Assembly (NCBI GenBank): GCA_009845995.1
Contig: VXYK01000067.1
Span: 1 to 49,483 of the forward strand
Origin: Acidimicrobiaceae bacterium
Lineage (GTDB): Bacteria > Actinomycetota > Acidimicrobiia > Acidimicrobiales > Aldehydirespiratoraceae
Length of the DNA stretch: 49,483 bases
Direction of reading: 5' to 3'
Under the pieces are notes generated by a model. The model searched no databases. It was not told the origin of the DNA and saw only the letters and a list, made by a program, of their open reading frames with translations. This document shows positions 8,403 to 15,534 of this stretch, piece after piece (the first letter of the stretch is position 1; every line of letters begins with the position of its first letter). The position numbers and the translations under genes are program-made.

Positions 8403-8440
8403 CGCGTGACATTATCCGCTTATGACAAATACGCGGATAA
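8403..8440. promoter_or_regulatory. Bidirectional leaderless promoter with inverted repeat
   Basis: Only 19 bp separate the GTG of the DUF35 gene (8402, -) from the ATG of the DUF1214 gene (8422, +). The 7 bp at 8410-8416 read CATTAT on + (6 nt before ATG) and GATAAT on - (8 nt before GTG), so the two -10 elements coincide. An inverted repeat TTATCCGC / GCGGATAA (8412-8419 and 8433-8440, 13-bp spacer) covers the + strand start and could be an operator controlling both directions. This comes from inspection; transcription starts are untested. Confidence 0.6.
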
Positions 8441-9561
8441 GCGAAAACCACGCCCCCCAGGCCACTGCAGCACTCGACGATCTGATCTCGACACTTACCG
8501 AGATCCGCGACGGTTACGTTCTCGACCCCGCCCGATGGGTGGAGCCACTTGAACAAGTCGAGGCATTTCGCTATGTGGGTCAGATGCTGTCGGCGATGTC
8601 GGAGCTGTATTGGGAGGCGATGCCTGAACACCCGCGATTTGTTGGAATCGTGGATCCGGGGCGAAAACTCCAGGGAGACAATCCCGACGCCATCTATCAC
8701 TACGCCCGCATCGACGGCACCAGAAAATACCGTGTGAGCGGACGCATCCGAAAGGAGTGCTACACGTCGTTTACGTTGCACGCAACCGCTGAGGATGGCG
8801 GGATGGCTGGACCGCTGCGGGGTGACATCAACGACCGTGACTTGACCGTTGCTTCCGACGGTACGTACAGCTTGACCCTAAGCGATGACCCGGCCGATGC
8901 CGAGGGCGGGGATTGGCTGAAGCTGGAACCCGACACGATCGTGGTGGTCGTGCGAGGCTATTTCCAGTTGCCGTTGTCGGCCCAAAACGACAGTCAGGTC
9001 CATGTAGACATCGATATCGAATGCTTGGATGTTGATACGCCCCCTCCACCGCTGAGTGACGAATTCATTGCCGGACGCATGAACGAAGGAATTGCCTTTC
9101 TGCGTCAGGTGACAGTTGGGCAGGGTCCCTTCGGCGGTGGTTCAGGTGTGCCGTTTGTGTCCGACGTCCCCAACGAGCTCCCCAAACCGTTCAGTTTCCG
9201 CGATTCGGGATTGCCGGTGCCCGGGGCGGCCGACATCCATTACGCCATGACCCGTTGGGAACTTGAACCTGGTCAGGCTCTGGTGATGCGCGGCGCACTT
9301 CCTCCGGGGCCTTTCGTCAACGTCATGCTCTGGAACTCCCATATGCAAACGCTGGAATATCGCAACCGGAACTCATCGCTCAATGCCGAACAGATCAGCT
9401 ACAACGACGACGGCAGTTTCGAGATCTGGGTTTGCGCCGAGGATCCTGGCCATCCCAACTGGCTCGACACCGAGTCCCACCAGCGGGGTTCCATCTTCTG
9501 GCGGTACCTGCTCCCCGAGTCCGACCCCGACCTAGTCACCACCGAAGTAGTCACCCTCTGA
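8422..9561 (+). CDS. DUF1214 domain protein
   Basis: The 379-aa protein resembles DUF1214 proteins of actinobacterial lipid/steroid gene neighbourhoods. Visible blocks are 'GDNPDAIYHYARIDGTRKYRVSGR', a beta-rich middle with 'GDWLKLEPDTIVVVVRGYFQ', and a C-terminal 'WELEPGQALVMRGALPPGPFVNVMLWNSHMQTLEYRNR'. No signal peptide or membrane segment is visible. Biochemical function is not established. It shares a bidirectional promoter with the DUF35-thiolase-amidohydrolase operon, suggesting co-regulation. Its last 30 bp overlap the 3' end of the HNH gene on the other strand. Confidence 0.75.
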   Translation: MTNTRISENHAPQATAALDDLISTLTEIRDGYVLDPARWVEPLEQVEAFRYVGQMLSAMSELYWEAMPEHPRFVGIVDPGRKLQGDNPDAIYHYARIDGTRKYRVSGRIRKECYTSFTLHATAEDGGMAGPLRGDINDRDLTVASDGTYSLTLSDDPADAEGGDWLKLEPDTIVVVVRGYFQLPLSAQNDSQVHVDIDIECLDVDTPPPPLSDEFIAGRMNEGIAFLRQVTVGQGPFGGGSGVPFVSDVPNELPKPFSFRDSGLPVPGAADIHYAMTRWELEPGQALVMRGALPPGPFVNVMLWNSHMQTLEYRNRNSSLNAEQISYNDDGSFEIWVCAEDPGHPNWLDTESHQRGSIFWRYLLPESDPDLVTTEVVTL

Positions 9562-10782
9562 TTTGCCTCTCGGCTGAATCCCGGTGCTCCGTTGGTGGGC
9601 CGGGGTTTGGGCTGGTTTCGGGGTGTCGGTGGGGGGTTTGAGGTGGTATTTGTGGGTTTTGGGGTGTCGGTGGACGGTCCAACCGTGTTCGTGGATCTTG
9701 TGGTGGCAGTCGTCGCAGACGAGTAGCAGGTTGTCGAGGTCTGTAGACCCCCCGTGTCGCCACCAGATGATGTGATGGGCGCGGCACCACAACGGATTCG
9801 CGCCGCAACCCACACATTGTTGATCGCGAGCCACAAGAGCCGCGCGTTGAGCTTGTGACGCGGTCCGTTGTTTGCGGCCCAACCACATATTTTGAGCTTT
9901 GACATCGAATATCGAAGGCAGGATGTTGGCGTCGAGCGCCATGCGATGCAACTCAGAAATCGGGATCACCGAACCGTCAGCGAGACGGGGATTGTCCAAC
10001 TGTTGGTTGATCACATCGAAATCAGCGATCACCAACAAGTCAGTACCCTGACCTTGGCCAGTTCCCGATTCACAGATCAGCTCCGCCAATGCATCAGCCA
10101 TGCGTTGTTGGGGTGTGCGACGCTTCTTGGGGTCTTCGCTGTGCCATAGTCTTCGTTCTTTGGCAGTCAACGCTGTAGCAATTCGTGCTCCGGTGACTTG
10201 GTCGAACTCCGCGGACAATACAAACATGCCAGTTTCAGGTGACTCAAAGATCCGTGCTCTGCGCCGCTTGCGTTGACGGTCCAAGATCGTTTGCCCGTCG
10301 TCTTCAGATTGGTCTTGTTGATGACGCCGCACCGTTCTGGCGAAAGCGTCGAAGTCCTGTTCCCCAGCAGCCTCTACCAGAACCGTTTCGTCGATAGAGC
10401 CCTCACCAGAAGCACGCGCGATCAACCGGGCATGACCCGCTGGGATGTGCCCAGACTCCAAAGCCTCGCTGGTGGCAGGCAACTCAGCGAGCCGCACCGC
10501 CGACTCAACATCACGTTTGGCTTCACGCACGGAGGACTGCAACTCGTCACGAGCGATGCGTTGGGCCATCTTCGTGTCGTGACGGCGACCAACTTCAGCC
10601 AGCACCTGAGACTTCATAGCTGCCAAGCGAGACTCAGCACGACCAATCACGCCCAGCCGACACGCCAAACCCTCATCACCCAATGCCACAACATCAACCG
10701 CCGGCACAAACACAGCCTCTCCAGCGGTGTCGGCGCCTCTAGTAGGGGGGTCCAAGAGGTCGGATGCGGAAGCTAATTCCAT
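9532..10782 (-). CDS. DUF222 / HNH endonuclease family protein
   Basis: The 416-aa protein combines a long helical DUF222 region (about residues 40-270, with 'ARLIARASGEGSIDETVLVEAA') and a C-terminal HNH nuclease: 'CVGCGANPLWCRAHHIIWWRHGGS', then 'LLLVCDDCHHKIHEHGW'. The two CxxC pairs and the HH...H set are intact. The family is highly amplified in actinobacterial genomes; its role (mobile-element-like or DNA processing) is unsettled. I chose ATG 10782 over the longer TTG at 10812 because TAGAGT on the minus strand ends exactly 7 nt before this ATG. The tail after the HNH is Pro/Thr-rich. It marks the left edge of the accessory island. Confidence 0.88.
   Translation of the reverse strand: MELASASDLLDPPTRGADTAGEAVFVPAVDVVALGDEGLACRLGVIGRAESRLAAMKSQVLAEVGRRHDTKMAQRIARDELQSSVREAKRDVESAVRLAELPATSEALESGHIPAGHARLIARASGEGSIDETVLVEAAGEQDFDAFARTVRRHQQDQSEDDGQTILDRQRKRRRARIFESPETGMFVLSAEFDQVTGARIATALTAKERRLWHSEDPKKRRTPQQRMADALAELICESGTGQGQGTDLLVIADFDVINQQLDNPRLADGSVIPISELHRMALDANILPSIFDVKAQNMWLGRKQRTASQAQRAALVARDQQCVGCGANPLWCRAHHIIWWRHGGSTDLDNLLLVCDDCHHKIHEHGWTVHRHPKTHKYHLKPPTDTPKPAQTPAHQRSTGIQPRGKSEGDYFGGD
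9543..9561 (+). repeat. Left copy of a 19-bp direct repeat
   Basis: cgaagtagtcaccctctga matches 18 of 19 bases of 15076-15094. Each copy ends exactly on the stop codon of a + strand gene (DUF1214 and McrC). The pair brackets the HNH-VapBC-McrBC block. It may be an integration scar, or coincidence of similar EVV-x-L C-termini. Confidence 0.5.
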
Positions 10783-10789
10783 GTATGTA

Positions 10790-10795
10790 ACTCTA
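10790..10795 (-). promoter_or_regulatory. Candidate -10 (TAGAGT) for the HNH gene
   Basis: On the minus strand TAGAGT ends 7 nt before the ATG at 10782. This supports that start and a leaderless transcript. Confidence 0.45.
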
Positions 10796-10880
10796 TCGAC
10801 CCCCTGTGACAATGACCCTTAAAATTATCTATAAATCATGTAAATTAATAAAAAGTGGGTAGTAACGCTGGCAAAACGAC

Positions 10881-10900
10881 TGCATTTATGGCATAATGCA
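10881..10900 (+). promoter_or_regulatory. vapBC promoter and candidate VapB operator
   Basis: The inverted repeat TGCATT-N8-AATGCA (10881-10900) overlaps a CATAAT hexamer (10892-10897) that ends 6 nt before the vapB ATG. VapB-type antitoxins usually repress their own operon by binding palindromes over the promoter, so this is a plausible autoregulatory operator. The flanking 10813-10880 is markedly A/T-rich (for example around 10818-10855) compared with the window. Confidence 0.5.
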
Positions 10901-10903
10901 TGC

Positions 10904-11140
10904 ATGTCGGTACAGATCACCATTCGAGGCGTGCGTGAGGAAGTCCGTGACGCACTGGCCGCAAAAGCCGCCATGAAGCGACAATCCATGCAGGAGTTCC
11001 TCAGCGGTGAACTGGAACGCATCGCCGCGAAGCCCTCCCTCGAAAACTTGTTCGAAGAGGTTCGACGCCGCAAAGAAGCTGCAGGAACTCGGGTCTCGTC
11101 TTCGGAGATCCTTGCGGCACGCGACGCGGACAGAGTGTGA
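10904..11140 (+). CDS. vapB: VapB/FitA-type ribbon-helix-helix antitoxin
   Basis: The 78-aa protein begins 'MSVQITIRGVREEVRDALAAKAA', a ribbon-helix-helix DNA-binding fold: beta strand then two helices, with 'MQEFLSGELERIA' as the second helix. The C-terminal 35 residues are charged and should wrap the toxin. It neutralises the VapC RNase encoded next and probably represses the operon. Its stop codon overlaps the vapC GTG (GTGA). The ATG is supported by a CATAAT element 6 nt upstream. Confidence 0.88.
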   Translation: MSVQITIRGVREEVRDALAAKAAMKRQSMQEFLSGELERIAAKPSLENLFEEVRRRKEAAGTRVSSSEILAARDADRV

Positions 11141-11544
11141 ATGCTGTCGTAGACGCCTCGGTGCTTGTGGCGGCCCTTGTCGACGGGAGTCCTGAGGGCC
11201 GATGGGCAGAATCGGTTGTTTCGGAGGGTCCATTAGCAGCGCCAGAACTGGCTCTGGTCGAAGTCACGAACATTCTTCGTCGCCTAGAACTCTCTGGCCA
11301 GGTGTCGCCAATGGAAACCAAAGCAGCGCAACGCGACCTGCTCCGGTTGGACATCGAGCTCTGCCCGTTCGCTCCGTTCTCTGATCGGGTGTGGGAATTG
11401 CGTGCCAATTTGACCAGCTTCGACGCCTGGTATGTGGCATTGGCCGAAGCGTTCGACTACCCGCTGCTGACCCTTGACCACAAACTCAGCAGAGCCAGCG
11501 GACCCCGCTGCCCCGTGATCACCCCTCCAGTTCTCGACAGCTAG
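11137..11544 (+). CDS. vapC: VapC-type PIN-domain toxin RNase
   Basis: The 135-aa PIN domain has the four acidic metal ligands in place: D6 ('VVDASVLV'), E42 ('LALVEVTNIL'), D96 ('SFDAWYVALAE') and D114 ('LLTLDHKL'). It should be a Mg2+-dependent endoribonuclease (tRNA or rRNA targets in characterised VapCs) inhibited by VapB. The start is GTG, with a 4-nt overlap on vapB. Intact length and catalytic set suggest a functional toxin. The mcrB gene begins 72 nt downstream on the same strand. Confidence 0.9.
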   Translation: MNAVVDASVLVAALVDGSPEGRWAESVVSEGPLAAPELALVEVTNILRRLELSGQVSPMETKAAQRDLLRLDIELCPFAPFSDRVWELRANLTSFDAWYVALAEAFDYPLLTLDHKLSRASGPRCPVITPPVLDS

Positions 11545-11616
11545 TCTCTTCGGCGTCACCAACCGATGTGGGGTTCTGCTGGAGCGGTCAACCCTTAGGA
11601 CCAAAAAGATTGAGCG

Positions 11617-13506
11617 ATGAGCGTTCCCAACCCAACCGAGCAACCCGAGTACTGGCAACAACGCCTTGACGAATACCTGGATCACCTTCGTACCAGTCTG
11701 AAACCCGGCACGGTCAATAACTCTTGGAGCGTTCTCCACCGATGGATAGATCACACACTGGCGCGTGAAACGAGCCCAGAGATATTCGATCGGTCCCTAG
11801 TAGAAGAGTTTCTCGACGAGCAGAACAATCTCAAGGAAGGAACACGTCGGAGCTATAGCGACGACATCAGATGGTGGTGTGAGTACCAGCAGGCCAAGGT
11901 TCAAGCCCCACAAGCGTGGGTTGTGCGGGCGGGCTCGGATGGAGCAGAGGAGCAACACAACCTGAACCATGGGGTGGTTACTATCGGATGGTACGACTTT
12001 GATGAGTTCGACTCCATGTCAGACCGCGATGAGCTGGGTGAACGTCTCCAGGAGCGTTATCCGGATGTGGACATTCGCTCAGCCAGAGACCAGCTCTGGC
12101 GCTTCGGAAAGGAAATATCGATTGGAGACTTGGTCGTGATGCCCCAGAAGCGACCTGGGCTCAATCCGCGATTGATCGCGATTGGACGTGTTGTCGGGCC
12201 CTACGAGTGGGCCCCCTCGCAACCTGAGAACGTGCGGCACCGCCGAAAGGTTGAGTGGATTCTAACCGACGTATCAAGAGACATCCTTGGAGATGACTTG
12301 AACGAACAGTTGAATCTTCCACCCACCGTGTACGAGCCGCATAAATTCGACGTGCCGTATCGCATCCAATACTTGGCCGAGCACGGCGAGGACCCTGGCG
12401 ACCGCAATCCCACGGTCGATCCTGCCCCACCAGTCGTAGACACGCGTTCTCTCGAAGAGCGCATGGAAGATGCGGCAGATAAGTTGCTATGCGATGTCAG
12501 CTTTCTGGAAGAGATCGTTGGTCTGCTGAAAGACAAGGGGCAAGTCATCTTCTATGGCCCGCCGGGCACGGGCAAGACCCACTTGGCACAAGTGTTGGCC
12601 GAAACGTTGGCGCCTGAGGAAAAGGCTCGGAGTCTGGTCCAGTTCCATCCGGCCTACTCCTATGAAGACTTCTTCGAGGGCTACCGGCCGGTCGTGGACG
12701 ACGGCCAGATGACCTACGAACTGACATGGGGTCCCCTCGCGAAGCTGGCTGAACATGCCGCAGACCACCCTGAACAGCATGTCATGGTGATCGACGAGAT
12801 CAACCGGGCGAACCTTCCCCGGGTGCTCGGGGAACTGCTCTTCCTGCTCGAGTACCGCAACAAGTCGATCCAGGTCGTGCACCGTCCCGAAGACGACTTC
12901 AGCCTTCCGAAAAACCTGTGGTTCATCGGCACGATGAACACAGCCGACCGCTCGATCGCCCTGATCGATGCAGCCATGCGCAGGCGCTTCCATTTCGTGC
13001 CGTTCTTCGAGCGAGAAGAACCCACGAAGAGCCTGTTACGCAAATGGACTCAGAAATACGCTCCTGACCAGGCATGGGTCGTCGACCTCGTGTCGGCGGT
13101 CAACGGCGAGCTTGAGAAGGAACTAGGAGGCGAACACCTCCAGCTTGGTCCAAGCTATTTCATGAAGACCGATCTCAATGACGGCGGATTCAAGCGCGTC
13201 TGGCGCTACAACATCGAACCGTTCATTGAGGACCAACTATTCGGCAATCCAGACAAGATCGCCCGCTTCCGCTTTGACGCGGTCCTGCGAAGACACGGGC
13301 GCATGGTGGATGAGGTTCAGCCCAGCGAGCCAGCCGAAGACGTGTCGTCCGGTAGCGGACGAAACCCGGTGTCTCCGGAAATGCGTGATACCGAGTTTGT
13401 TCGAGGGCTTGTGGAGCGGCTCGGAGACAAGCTGCGTTTTTTCCAGACCAAGTATCCGCTGGACACCTCGGTGCGACCGGCGGAGAGGGGAACGGCTTCT
13501 CGTTGA
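11617..13506 (+). CDS. McrB-like AAA+ GTPase with recombinase-like core-binding and EVE-like N-terminal domains
   Basis: This 629-aa protein is the motor subunit of a McrBC-type modification-dependent restriction system. Residues ~10-92 look like a tyrosine-recombinase N-terminal core-binding (SAM-like) domain, with 'LKPGTVNNSWSVLHRWIDH' and 'LKEGTRRSYSDDIRWWCEYQ'. Residues ~100-245 resemble an EVE/PUA-like modified-base reader: 'AWVVRAGSDG', 'VVTIGWYDF', 'ISIGDLVVMPQKR', 'AIGRVVGPYEW', 'HRRKVEWI'. The AAA+ part follows: Walker A G314-T321, Walker B D393-E394 in 'VIDEINRAN', McrB-specific 'MNTADR' at 440-445, and arginine-rich 'AAMRRRF'. E. coli McrB instead has a DUF3578 reader. The stop overlaps the TTG of the next small gene. 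The domain calls are by eye; the AAA+ assignment is firm, the N-terminal ones are inference. Confidence 0.9.
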   Translation: MSVPNPTEQPEYWQQRLDEYLDHLRTSLKPGTVNNSWSVLHRWIDHTLARETSPEIFDRSLVEEFLDEQNNLKEGTRRSYSDDIRWWCEYQQAKVQAPQAWVVRAGSDGAEEQHNLNHGVVTIGWYDFDEFDSMSDRDELGERLQERYPDVDIRSARDQLWRFGKEISIGDLVVMPQKRPGLNPRLIAIGRVVGPYEWAPSQPENVRHRRKVEWILTDVSRDILGDDLNEQLNLPPTVYEPHKFDVPYRIQYLAEHGEDPGDRNPTVDPAPPVVDTRSLEERMEDAADKLLCDVSFLEEIVGLLKDKGQVIFYGPPGTGKTHLAQVLAETLAPEEKARSLVQFHPAYSYEDFFEGYRPVVDDGQMTYELTWGPLAKLAEHAADHPEQHVMVIDEINRANLPRVLGELLFLLEYRNKSIQVVHRPEDDFSLPKNLWFIGTMNTADRSIALIDAAMRRRFHFVPFFEREEPTKSLLRKWTQKYAPDQAWVVDLVSAVNGELEKELGGEHLQLGPSYFMKTDLNDGGFKRVWRYNIEPFIEDQLFGNPDKIARFRFDAVLRRHGRMVDEVQPSEPAEDVSSGSGRNPVSPEMRDTEFVRGLVERLGDKLRFFQTKYPLDTSVRPAERGTASR

Positions 13507-13760
13507 GAACGTCTAGAGAGCGCGGAGACGTTTCGCTATTGAGCGTTAACGCCAAATACTTAGAGCACGTTAGTTTCGCGCCGCGGTCAAGACTCGACAA
13601 GCTCGCGAACAAGCAGGACCAAATCCAAGCTTACGTAGAAGTCTTGGAACCTTTGGGACTGGACTTGGGAGGCGGACCGCTCACACAGCCAAGTCTTGAT
13701 ATGTCCGTCGTTCTTGGCGTGTTGGACGAGCTCTGCGATTGTCTCGAAGCACTAGCGTGA
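13503..13760 (+). CDS. Small protein of unknown function between mcrB and mcrC
   Basis: An 85-aa reading frame starts at TTG 13503, overlapping the mcrB stop (TTGA), and ends at TGA 13758-13760, overlapping a GTG start for mcrC (GTGA). Two 4-nt stop/start overlaps in a row strongly suggest a real, translationally coupled gene. The protein is mostly helical by inspection ('SRLDKLANKQDQIQAYVEVLEPLGL' region; 'VVLGVLDELCDCLEALA' end), soluble, with no recognisable motif. It is lower in GC than mcrC. I do not recognise a family. A structural or specificity adaptor of the McrB-McrC complex is a guess from position only. Confidence 0.65.
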   Translation: MRTSRERGDVSLLSVNAKYLEHVSFAPRSRLDKLANKQDQIQAYVEVLEPLGLDLGGGPLTQPSLDMSVVLGVLDELCDCLEALA

Positions 13761-15094
13761 TCGCCACAGAGGAGCTTGGGGCAAGTGATGCGGTCGATGA
13801 TCCGCCGGTCGAGTTGGAACCGGTCACGCTCGCCGAATGGGAGACTCGACGGCTTGAGATGAACAGACAGCAGGCGGGCCGCTTGGAGGCGACAGGGTGG
13901 CTATCGGTCAGTCCAGAGCCTGAGGACGGGCGCTGGAAGGTCACCGCGAAGCAGTGGGTCGGGGGGTTCGCGATCGACGGGTTGCGGGTCATCGTGCGGC
14001 CGAAGATCAAGCCGGAGAACCTGTTCCTGCTGCTCGAAGTCGGCCTGCCGCCCGACGCGTGGCTACCCGAGGCGATCGACTACGCCGAGACGGACGACCT
14101 TCTGGCCGCGCTGATCTCGTTCTTCGCCCGTACCGCGGAGACGACCCTGGCGCGCGGTCACTACCACGCCTACCGGCACGAGGAAGCCGACGTGCGAACC
14201 CTGCGAGGACGCCTCGATTTCCACCGGCAGTTCCGCAGGGTCGGTCAACTGGTCCCGATGGCGTGCTCCTACGACGACTTCACTGCCGATGTGATCGAGA
14301 ACCGTTACCTCAAAGCGGCGATGCAGCGGGCGGTCCGGGTGCCGGGGGTGCCGATGGTCGACCGACGCCGGATCAGGCGGATGCTCGCAGCGCTCGAGGA
14401 TGTGGCCGACCTGCCGATGGAGGCGAGCGCGATCGACCGGGTCACTTTCACCCGGCTCAACGACCACTACCTCCCGGCGATGCGTCTCGCCCGGCTGATC
14501 CTCGCCAACCTCACCTTGCAGGACCAGCACGGCGACACCTCGGCTTCGGCGTTCATGCTCGATATGAACTACTTGTTTGAGCGCTTCGTCACCGAACGTC
14601 TGCGAGCCGAACTGATCGGCCAACTCGATGTTGAGGCCCAGTTGGGCAGCAAGCTCGACACGGGCGGGCGTGTGTCGATCCAGCCCGATCTGTTGTTCAA
14701 CCGCCTCGGCCAGTGCGTTGGGGTTGCCGACATCAAGTACAAACTCAGCGACAGTGACAAGACCACCGACGGGGTCTGGGCACGCAACGCCGACTATTAC
14801 CAGCTACTGGCCTACACGACCGCGCTCGACCACCGCTGTGGCACGCTGATCTACTGTGTCGACGCCAACGAAACGGGCGACGGCGATGCAGCGGACCGTT
14901 TCGACTCCTCAACCGCGCGACTAGCAATGTCCAGCATCGAAGTCAGGAACGTAGGGACACGACTCCATGCTGTAGGCATCGACTTGTCGGGCAGCCCGCA
15001 GAGTATACGAGATCAGATCACAGCCCTCGCCGACCATCTCGTCGGCTCGTTGACGGAGCCTGAAACCGCCACGGTCGAAGTAGTCGCCCTCTGA
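13757..15094 (+). CDS. mcrC: McrC-like nuclease subunit (5-methylcytosine restriction component)
   Basis: Numbered from GTG 13757 the protein has 445 aa. The N-terminal half matches McrC family proteins: 'WKVTAKQWVGGFAIDGLRVIVRPKI' and 'RTLRGRLDFHRQF', typical of the McrB-contacting region. The C-terminal half is a PD-(D/E)xK nuclease with D311 ('IQPDLLF') and D325-I-K327 ('VADIKYKL'), then 'DYYQLLAYTT'. Together with McrB it would translocate and cut DNA carrying modified bases. A longer TTG start at 13739 is possible, but the GTG gives a GTGA overlap with the preceding small gene. Codon use is more GC-rich than in mcrB. Confidence 0.9.
   Translation: MIATEELGASDAVDDPPVELEPVTLAEWETRRLEMNRQQAGRLEATGWLSVSPEPEDGRWKVTAKQWVGGFAIDGLRVIVRPKIKPENLFLLLEVGLPPDAWLPEAIDYAETDDLLAALISFFARTAETTLARGHYHAYRHEEADVRTLRGRLDFHRQFRRVGQLVPMACSYDDFTADVIENRYLKAAMQRAVRVPGVPMVDRRRIRRMLAALEDVADLPMEASAIDRVTFTRLNDHYLPAMRLARLILANLTLQDQHGDTSASAFMLDMNYLFERFVTERLRAELIGQLDVEAQLGSKLDTGGRVSIQPDLLFNRLGQCVGVADIKYKLSDSDKTTDGVWARNADYYQLLAYTTALDHRCGTLIYCVDANETGDGDAADRFDSSTARLAMSSIEVRNVGTRLHAVGIDLSGSPQSIRDQITALADHLVGSLTEPETATVEVVAL
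15076..15094 (+). repeat. Right copy of the 19-bp direct repeat
   Basis: cgaagtagtcgccctctga differs from 9543-9561 at one base and likewise ends on a stop codon, here that of mcrC. Confidence 0.5.
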
Positions 15095-15096
15095 GA

Positions 15097-15450
15097 TCAA
15101 CCGGGCTGCGGCTTCGGGTCGCCAGTGTCGTCGGCGGGCGGAAAGCCGATGCCTAGGCGGCCCTCGATTCTGCCGAGGCGCTGGCCGTTCTGGGCGACGG
15201 CGTCGCGGAGTGCGTTGTGGTCCTCCCGCAGTGATTTGAACTCGCTGCTGAAGCCTTCGCGGAGTTCGCGGTTCGCTGCGTTGAATTCTTCGCGGAGTTC
15301 GCGGTTCGCGGTGTCGAAGTCTTCGCGGAGTTGGCGGTTGTCTTCGCGGAACTCCGTCCGGAGATGAGTGGTGCTGTGTTGTTGGTGCCAGACGATTCCC
15401 ATGGCTGCCATCACGACGGTCACGAGTTGCACGATCGCGTCCAGATCCAT
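15097..15450 (-). CDS. Membrane-anchored coiled-coil protein, copy 1
   Basis: The 117-aa protein has one N-terminal membrane segment ('IVQLVTVVMAAMGIVW', residues ~6-21). A charged coiled coil of 11-residue repeats follows, of the type REDF-x-x-ANREL / REEFNAANREL / REGFSSEFKSL (about residues 35-80). The tail is 'NGQRLGRIEGRLGIGFPP'. The 11-mer periodicity comes from 33-bp tandem DNA repeats. A close paralogue lies at 16998-17339, across the sulfatase gene. TAGGGT on the minus strand ends 7 nt before the ATG. Function unknown; an anchored tether or scaffold is conceivable. Confidence 0.75.
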   Translation of the reverse strand: MDLDAIVQLVTVVMAAMGIVWHQQHSTTHLRTEFREDNRQLREDFDTANRELREEFNAANRELREGFSSEFKSLREDHNALRDAVAQNGQRLGRIEGRLGIGFPPADDTGDPKPQPG

Positions 15451-15457
15451 GTTTCAG

Positions 15458-15463
15458 ACCCTA
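15458..15463 (-). promoter_or_regulatory. Candidate -10 (TAGGGT) of coiled-coil copy 1
   Basis: On the minus strand TAGGGT lies 7 nt before the ATG at 15450. The paralogue at 17339 keeps the same spacing with TACGGT, so the duplication included the promoter. Confidence 0.45.
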
Positions 15464-15534
15464 GGCGGTGTCAGATCGATAAGCAATAGAAATTCATGAA
15501 ACATCCGATCCGGCACCGAGCCGAATGTGCGGCC

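Noticed and set aside
11617..11896. Possible separate integrase gene at the start of mcrB
   Set aside because: Only a core-binding-like segment is present, in one uninterrupted frame with the McrB part and with no R-H-R-Y catalytic domain; it is treated as a fused domain.
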